Assembly: GCA_041687455.1 (NCBI GenBank)
Contig: JAWLBY010000002.1
Location: forward strand, 248,001 to 312,000
DNA from: JAWLBY01 sp041687455
GTDB taxonomy: Bacteria > Pseudomonadota > Gammaproteobacteria > Xanthomonadales > Xanthomonadaceae
DNA length: 64,000 nt
Direction: 5' to 3'
Below the pieces are notes generated by a model. The model searched no databases. It had not been told where the DNA came from and saw only the letters and a program-made list of their open reading frames with translations. The position numbers and the translations under genes are program-made. Shown one piece after another: positions 59,870 to 64,000 of this stretch (position 1 is the first letter of the stretch; the number at the start of each line of letters is the position of its first letter).

Positions 59870-60340
59870 ATGAAGGCGCGACTGCTCGCGGTCGGCACCG
59901 GCATGCCGGGCTGGGTGCAGGAAGGCTACGCCGACTATGCGCGAAGGCTGTCGCATTGGCTGCCGCTGGAGCTGGTCGAGATCGCGCCCGGCATGCGCGG
60001 CAAGGGGCGCGACCCGCAGCGTGCGCGCGCTGAAGAAGGCAAGCGGCTGCTCGACGCGATCGGCCCGGCGCGTGCGGTCCTGCTCGATGCGCGTGGCCGC
60101 GGCTACAGCAGCGAAGCGTTGGCCGATCGGCTGCAACACTGGCGCATGCAGGGTCAGGATCTGGTGTTCGTGATCGGCGGCCCGGAAGGATTCGACGCCG
60201 CGGTCGACCAGCGTGCCGACGAGCGCTGGTCACTCGGTCCGATGACGTTGCCGCATCCGCTGGTTCGGATCGTGCTGGCCGAGCAGCTCTACCGTGCGGC
60301 CAGCATCCTGGCCAACCATCCGTATCACCGCGCGGGCTGA
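59870..60340 (+). CDS. rlmH: 23S rRNA pseudouridine-1915 N3-methyltransferase
   Basis: A 156-residue SPOUT-class methyltransferase acting on Psi1915 in helix 69 of 23S rRNA in assembled 70S ribosomes. It starts MKARLLAVGTGMPGWVQEGY. RGKGRDPQRARAEEGKRLL, LLDARGRGYSSEALADRL, LVFVIGGPEGFDAAVDQRAD and LPHPLVRIVLAEQLYRAASI form the knot that binds SAM, and the protein ends in the usual PYHRAG-type tail (NHPYHRAG), where Tyr and His are conserved. The rsfS-rlmH pair is the same as in E. coli. Confidence 0.96.
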   Translation: MKARLLAVGTGMPGWVQEGYADYARRLSHWLPLELVEIAPGMRGKGRDPQRARAEEGKRLLDAIGPARAVLLDARGRGYSSEALADRLQHWRMQGQDLVFVIGGPEGFDAAVDQRADERWSLGPMTLPHPLVRIVLAEQLYRAASILANHPYHRAG

Positions 60341-60420
60341 GCGCGCGTTTTGATCGAAGTCGATCACGTCGCCGGCGACCGCTCGGCCAGCGGCGCCGCA
60401 CGCTTGCTGCGAAGCCTCGC

Positions 60421-61272
60421 TCAGGGGCCGGCGAGCACCAGTGCGACTTCGCCGATCGGCGTGGTCAGTTCGACCGCGACCGGCTCGCCCGACAGCGACA
60501 GTGCTGCGGCGCCGCCGAGCGCGCGCGGCGGGCTCGGTCGATAGCGTGCATCGTGCGGCAGGTTGTCCTGCACGACATAGCCCATCACGATGTTCAGGAA
60601 CTCGCCGAACGCATCCTGTGCCAGTTCCGGGTCGATCTCGGTGACCCTGCCGGCGAAGAAGCCGTCGGCGATCGAGAACATCGCCGCGCGCTGGCACAGC
60701 AGTGCGATCCGGAATCCGGCATCGCCGCTGATCGCGACCTCGACACCGGCGTCGAACCGGCGGCCGGCGTCGGCGGTGTCGAGCATTGCCGAGAACTGGC
60801 ACGGGGTCTTCAGCACGCGCAGGAACAGCTTGCATGCGGTGTCGATCGCGCTGCCGACCAACCGCGCGCGCGGGTGTCCGGCGAGCCCGAGTTCGAGCGC
60901 GTGGGCCGCGTCATCGCGTTCGTTGCGGTGCAGCGCCAGTTCGCGTTCGAGCACCGCGGCATCGAGCGCGCCGAGTTCGAGCAGGATCTCGCCAAACAGT
61001 CGGCGCCGCGCGGCCTGCTCGGCGAGCAGACGTTCGAGCTGGCTCGCATCGAGCAGGCCCATATCCAGCGCAAGGTCGCCGAAGCGCTTGTCCTCGCGCC
61101 GCTGGCGATCGTTGATGCGTCCGGCATCGGCCGCATCGAGCATGCCGAGTGCCACCGCGAGTTCACCGAGCAGCGGGTTGCTGGTGCGTTGGAGTTCGAG
61201 CGCCTGCAACAGGTGCGCGGACGTGATCAGGCCCTTCTCGAGCAGGAACTGGCCGAAGAATTTCGCCGCCAT
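60421..61272 (-). CDS. MshEN-like repeats fused to a CheX-like phosphatase domain
   Basis: A 283-residue protein in two parts. Residues 5-119 hold four copies of a motif of about 29 residues: FFGQFLLEKGLITSAHLLQA, LLGELAVALGMLDAADAGRI, RFGDLALDMGLLDASQLERL and LFGEILLELGALDAAVLERE. They match the [RL]-[LF]-G-x-x-L-x-x-x-G-[LI]-[LI]-x(4)-L pattern of MshEN/GspE-N domains, two motifs per domain; MshEN binds c-di-GMP. Residues about 140-283 resemble CheX, including FGEFLNIVMGYV with the ExxN phosphatase motif (Glu224, Asn227). AGGGAG lies 9-14 nt before ATG. A CheY-like gene ends 15 nt upstream and is the likely substrate. Confidence 0.72.
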   Translation of the reverse strand: MAAKFFGQFLLEKGLITSAHLLQALELQRTSNPLLGELAVALGMLDAADAGRINDRQRREDKRFGDLALDMGLLDASQLERLLAEQAARRRLFGEILLELGALDAAVLERELALHRNERDDAAHALELGLAGHPRARLVGSAIDTACKLFLRVLKTPCQFSAMLDTADAGRRFDAGVEVAISGDAGFRIALLCQRAAMFSIADGFFAGRVTEIDPELAQDAFGEFLNIVMGYVVQDNLPHDARYRPSPPRALGGAAALSLSGEPVAVELTTPIGEVALVLAGP

Positions 61273-61287
61273 CGATGTTCTCCCTGC

Positions 61288-61653
61288 TCAGTCGGTCAGT
61301 TGCGACAACACCCGGCGCAGCGCGTCCGGATCGATCGGCTTCTGCAGATAGGAGCGGGCGCCGGCGCGCAGGCATTCCTCGATGTCGCTCTGCGCTCCGA
61401 GCGAGCTGAGCACGACTACGCGGGCGTCCGGGTCGATGGCGAGGATGTCGTGCAGGGCCTGCTTGCCGTCACGGTTCGGCATCACCAGGTCGAGCAGCAC
61501 GACATCGGGCTTCAGCGCCTTGAACCGGTCGACCGCCTCGATGCCGTCGGCGGCCTCGCCGACCACGCGAAAGCCCTGATCCTCGAGCACCTGGGCAGTC
61601 ACCATGCGCAGCGCGCGGGAATCGTCGCAGAGCAGTACGGAAAGCGGTTCCAT
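61288..61653 (-). CDS. CheY-like response regulator
   Basis: A 121-residue single-domain receiver with no output domain. LLCDDSRALRMV gives the acidic pair, VVLLDLVMPNRDG the phosphorylated Asp, VVVLSSLG the switch Ser and YLQKPID the conserved Lys. It should signal by protein contact, as CheY does. ATG 61653 with GGAG about 8 nt upstream is the start; upstream in-frame sequence is Arg/Ser-rich and unlike the family. It is followed on the same strand, after 15 nt, by the CheX-like gene. No histidine kinase is in the window. Confidence 0.9.
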   Translation of the reverse strand: MEPLSVLLCDDSRALRMVTAQVLEDQGFRVVGEAADGIEAVDRFKALKPDVVLLDLVMPNRDGKQALHDILAIDPDARVVVLSSLGAQSDIEECLRAGARSYLQKPIDPDALRRVLSQLTD

Positions 61654-61850
61654 CGGCTGGTCTCCGGTCGGGACGGGATGCGACAGCGACGAGCGGCGCC
61701 AACGGCACTGCCGTCGTCCCCATGGTAGCGGCTGGCAGGGCGCGGAAGACAGCGATTCACAACGTTCAGGCGCCGGGCTCCGGGTTGTCGGCGGGTTCAG
61801 TGCCTTCCAGGCACGATCGAACTGCACCGTAATCCCGCACGGAGGCCGCC

Positions 61851-62024
61851 ATGTTGAAGCTTGCCCTGATCTTTCTGGTGGTCGGGTTGATCGCAGGTGC
61901 GCTTGGCTTCACCGGCGTCGCCGGCGCGGCGGTCGGCATCGCCAAGATCATCTTCTTCATCGGCGTTGCGATCTTCCTGATCTTCCTGGTCCTGATGCTG
62001 CTCGGCATCAATCTGTTCACCTAG
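61851..62024 (+). CDS. DUF1328 small membrane protein (YtjA-like)
   Basis: A 57-residue, very hydrophobic protein with two helices. It begins LKLALIFLVVGLIAGALGF, then GVAGAAVGIAKIIFFIGVAI and ends LLGINLFT, the exact layout of DUF1328 (E. coli YtjA, 53 residues). These proteins are of unknown function and often induced by envelope or osmotic stress. A GGAGG ribosome-binding site lies 6-10 nt before ATG. It has its own terminator and is divergent from the CheY-like gene. Confidence 0.9.
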   Translation: MLKLALIFLVVGLIAGALGFTGVAGAAVGIAKIIFFIGVAIFLIFLVLMLLGINLFT

Positions 62025-62052
62025 CTCGACCGCCGCTGGCGCTGAAACGACG

Positions 62053-62078
62053 AACGGCCCGGGAGCACCGGGCCGTTT
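62053..62078 (+). terminator. Rho-independent terminator of the DUF1328 gene
   Basis: AACGGCCCGG (62053-62062) and CCGGGCCGTT (62068-62077) form a perfect 10-bp stem with a 5-nt loop, followed by T. It starts 28 nt after the stop codon. The T-run is short (TTT including the stem), but the stem is strong. Confidence 0.75.
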
Positions 62079-62141
62079 GCCATTCCGGGGGGAGTCGCCG
62101 CCACGGCCGCCGCAGGCGCGCCGTGGCTGGCGTGCCGGCCG

Positions 62142-64000
62142 TCAGTCGGTCGCGTTCAGGTATTGCTGCATGAAGCGACCGGCGGCGACTGCGTAGGCTG
62201 CCCGGCTGACGCCCTGCGACGGCTCGAACCAGGCCTGCAGCGTCGGACTCAGATCGAACGGTCCCTGGGTCAGCGTGAAGCGGGCATTGATCACGCCGGC
62301 ATCGAGCGCCAATTGCACATGGCCACGCAGCGCGGCCGGAATCGCCTCGTTGTCCGACAGCGCGATGCGCTGATCGCCGTACTGCACGTGGACGGTTCCG
62401 GAGAACGCCTCGGCATCGCGCTGCAGGCCGAGTGCCTGGACCAGGCCGTAGGCGAGATCGAGTCGGGTGGCGTCACTGTTCGGCTTGAATGCGCCGTTGA
62501 TCAGGCGCATCACGCCATCATCGGTCTGCAGCAGGTCGCGCAACGGTGCGGCCCGGGCGACCGCCGCCTCGGCGAACGGGTAGGCGGCATGGTTCGGCGA
62601 CAGATCGCTGAAGCTCGGCACGCCGTCGAGCGGCAGCGATTGCCGGACGCTGGCGCCCATCAGCAGGTACTGGGCCAGTTCGCTGCGCTTGAGTACCTGA
62701 TCGGGGCGGAACTGGCGGTCGGAATAGCCGTCGACCAGCCGGTAGCTGACCGCATGCTCGATCGCGCCGCGCACAGGATGGTTGCCAATGTCGTCGAGGC
62801 CGTCGTAGCCGGCGCTGTCGAGGAAGCTGATTTCGCCGGCCACCGGGCCGGGCAGCGCGTAACCGTTGGTCAGGCCGAGCGGGTCGAGCGCGACGCCGGA
62901 CAGCGAACCGATCCCGCGCACACGCAGGGTCCAGGTTCCCGGTTTGCCCGGGCCGCCAGCGACAACGGTGCTGCCGAGCACCGGCAGCGCGATCGCCGAG
63001 CCGTAGCGGTTGCCTTCCGGATCGACCAACGATAGCGCCACGGTGTTGGCGTCGATTTCTGCGCGGGCAGCAACCCAGGCCGTCTCGGCGCCGACCTCGA
63101 ACTGCACGAGCTGTTCTTCTCCGACCGGCACATAGGTCAGTTCGAACGGCATCGTGGCGCCGGCGGCGAGCGACGCGCTGGCGTGGAAACTGCGCAGTGC
63201 GTTGACGGTGCTGCCGTAGTCGTCGCGCAGGCCGGCGGCCATTGCGACCGCGGCATGCGCGTTGACGTGACCGGCACCGGCTTCCCACTCCAGCCGGCCG
63301 GTCATGTTGGTCGCGGTGCGCTGCAGGATGTCGGTGACCTCGAGCGGGCGCAGGTCGGGGTTGGCCTCCAGCATCAATGCGACGACGCCAGCCACATGCG
63401 GGGTCGCCATGGATGTGCCACTCATGACGGTGTAGTAGGGCAGCTCGGCCGGCTCCAGCGTCGCGACGTCCTGCTCGCTCGCCAGCAGCGGCAGCGCGCC
63501 GGTCAGTGCGCGGGTCGACACGATGTCGACACCCGGCGCGACGATGGTCGGCTCGTTGTAGTAGGTCCACTCGCGGCCGTCGGGCATCGTGAACGTGGCG
63601 TGCTCGCCACGCTTGCCACGCGACGAGAAGTCGGTCAGCACGGCGTCCTTTTCGCTGGCGCCGACCGAAATCACCCACGGCGCCTGCGCATAGGGGTTGT
63701 GGGTGTCCTCGCCGGAGCCATCGTTGCCGGCGGCGAACACCGACACGATGCCCCGCTTGTAGGCCTCGTAGCTGGCAATGTTGACCGGGTCGGTTGGGTC
63801 GAATTTCCCTGACGACCCCCACGAGTTGCTGATCACCCGGATCGGATGGTCGAAACTGAACTGATGGGTCAGTGCGTAGTCGAAGCCGCCGATCGCATCG
63901 AGGATCAGCAGCACGCCGCCGGAGCCGTAACCGACGATGTCGGCGCCCGGGGCGGCGCCGCGGTACCGGCCGCCGGAACCGGCGCCGGTGCCGCCGACCG
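62142..64000 (-). CDS. Subtilisin-family (S8) serine protease with SLH-like C-terminus (N-terminus outside window)
   Basis: The last 619 residues or so of a secreted serine protease; the frame remains open to base 64000 on the minus strand. Family motifs present are GADIVGYGSGG, RVISNSWGSSG, VSVFAAGNDGSGED (oxyanion Asn) and the catalytic Ser in SGTSMATPHVAGV. The catalytic Asp and His should lie in the missing N-terminal part. After the protease domain come beta-rich sequence with PGKPGTWTLRVRG (a P-domain-like strand) and a C-terminal region of about 240 residues with repeats like surface-layer-homology modules (YRLVDGYSDRQFRPDQVLKR, FSDLSPNHAAYPFAEAAV, VINARFTLTQGPFDLSPTLQ). It is convergent with the DUF1328 gene. 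Confidence 0.85.
   Translation of the reverse strand, partial: VGGTGAGSGGRYRGAAPGADIVGYGSGGVLLILDAIGGFDYALTHQFSFDHPIRVISNSWGSSGKFDPTDPVNIASYEAYKRGIVSVFAAGNDGSGEDTHNPYAQAPWVISVGASEKDAVLTDFSSRGKRGEHATFTMPDGREWTYYNEPTIVAPGVDIVSTRALTGALPLLASEQDVATLEPAELPYYTVMSGTSMATPHVAGVVALMLEANPDLRPLEVTDILQRTATNMTGRLEWEAGAGHVNAHAAVAMAAGLRDDYGSTVNALRSFHASASLAAGATMPFELTYVPVGEEQLVQFEVGAETAWVAARAEIDANTVALSLVDPEGNRYGSAIALPVLGSTVVAGGPGKPGTWTLRVRGIGSLSGVALDPLGLTNGYALPGPVAGEISFLDSAGYDGLDDIGNHPVRGAIEHAVSYRLVDGYSDRQFRPDQVLKRSELAQYLLMGASVRQSLPLDGVPSFSDLSPNHAAYPFAEAAVARAAPLRDLLQTDDGVMRLINGAFKPNSDATRLDLAYGLVQALGLQRDAEAFSGTVHVQYGDQRIALSDNEAIPAALRGHVQLALDAGVINARFTLTQGPFDLSPTLQAWFEPSQGVSRAAYAVAAGRFMQQYLNATD

Overview
The window is high-GC (about 68-70%) bacterial chromosome with tightly packed genes. 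The core is the gammaproteobacterial block rpsB-tsf / pyrH-frr-uppS-cdsA-dxr-rseP-bamA-skp-lpxD-fabZ-lpxA-lpxB-rnhB, with map-glnD-dapD-dapE diverging from rpsB. The combination map-glnD-dapD-(ArsC/Spx-like)-dapE, the three-gene pntAA-pntAB-pntB transhydrogenase and the GGGGCTTCAGCCCC-type intergenic repeat suggest the order Lysobacterales (Xanthomonadales). This placement is an inference; no genus is claimed.

Layout. 1-9.2 kb: the 3' part of a gamma-glutamyltransferase gene, a metallo-beta-lactamase-fold hydrolase, a DUF4920 exported protein, a bacterial TMEM43-type membrane protein, a Tat-exported PhoX-like protein, a MAPEG protein, a NUDIX hydrolase, an exported beta-propeller protein, and an overlapping nitroreductase/5'-3' exonuclease pair. 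9.4-15.1 kb: a DUF1631 protein and the pnt operon. 15.3-18.7 kb: a SAM-dependent methyltransferase, a MscS channel with a cyclic-nucleotide-binding domain, and a DUF72 protein. 18.7-27.2 kb: accA, dnaE and rnhB on the minus strand, with a YkvA-like gene and an nfeD-slipin pair between dnaE and rnhB. 27.2-39.7 kb: the envelope operon (lipid A, outer-membrane assembly, isoprenoid and phospholipid precursors) led by pyrH and frr. 40.2-43.8 kb: an HDOD-GGDEF regulator lying between pyrH and tsf, then tsf and rpsB. 44.2-50.1 kb: map, glnD, dapD, an ArsC/Spx-like reductase, dapE. 50.1-57.5 kb: an unrecognised small gene, parC, an Atm1-type ABC exporter, a Bcr/CflA MFS pump and an AI-2E-family protein. 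57.8-59.3 kb: two adjacent broken genes, a frameshifted GNAT acetyltransferase and a 5'-truncated ABC permease. 59.4-64 kb: rsfS-rlmH, a CheX-like phosphatase fused to MshEN-like repeats next to a CheY-like regulator, a DUF1328 membrane peptide, and the C-terminal part of a subtilase with SLH-like repeats.

How the genes work together. The minus-strand block couples translation (rpsB, tsf, frr), UMP supply (pyrH) and envelope construction: uppS, cdsA and dxr for carrier and phospholipid precursors; rseP, bamA and skp for outer-membrane protein assembly and stress; the lpx genes and fabZ for lipid A. Many junctions are 4-nt start/stop overlaps. The gaps that break this compact pattern hold the most unusual DNA: a 14-unit heptad repeat between lpxA and lpxB, consecutive stem-loops between rpsB and tsf, a terminator-like hairpin before pyrH, and dispersed palindromic repeats. 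Two proteins have features of cyclic-di-GMP receptors: the HDOD/degenerate-GGDEF protein, which keeps an RxxD inhibitory site, and the MshEN-like/CheX fusion. No mobile element, CRISPR array, tRNA or rRNA gene was recognised.
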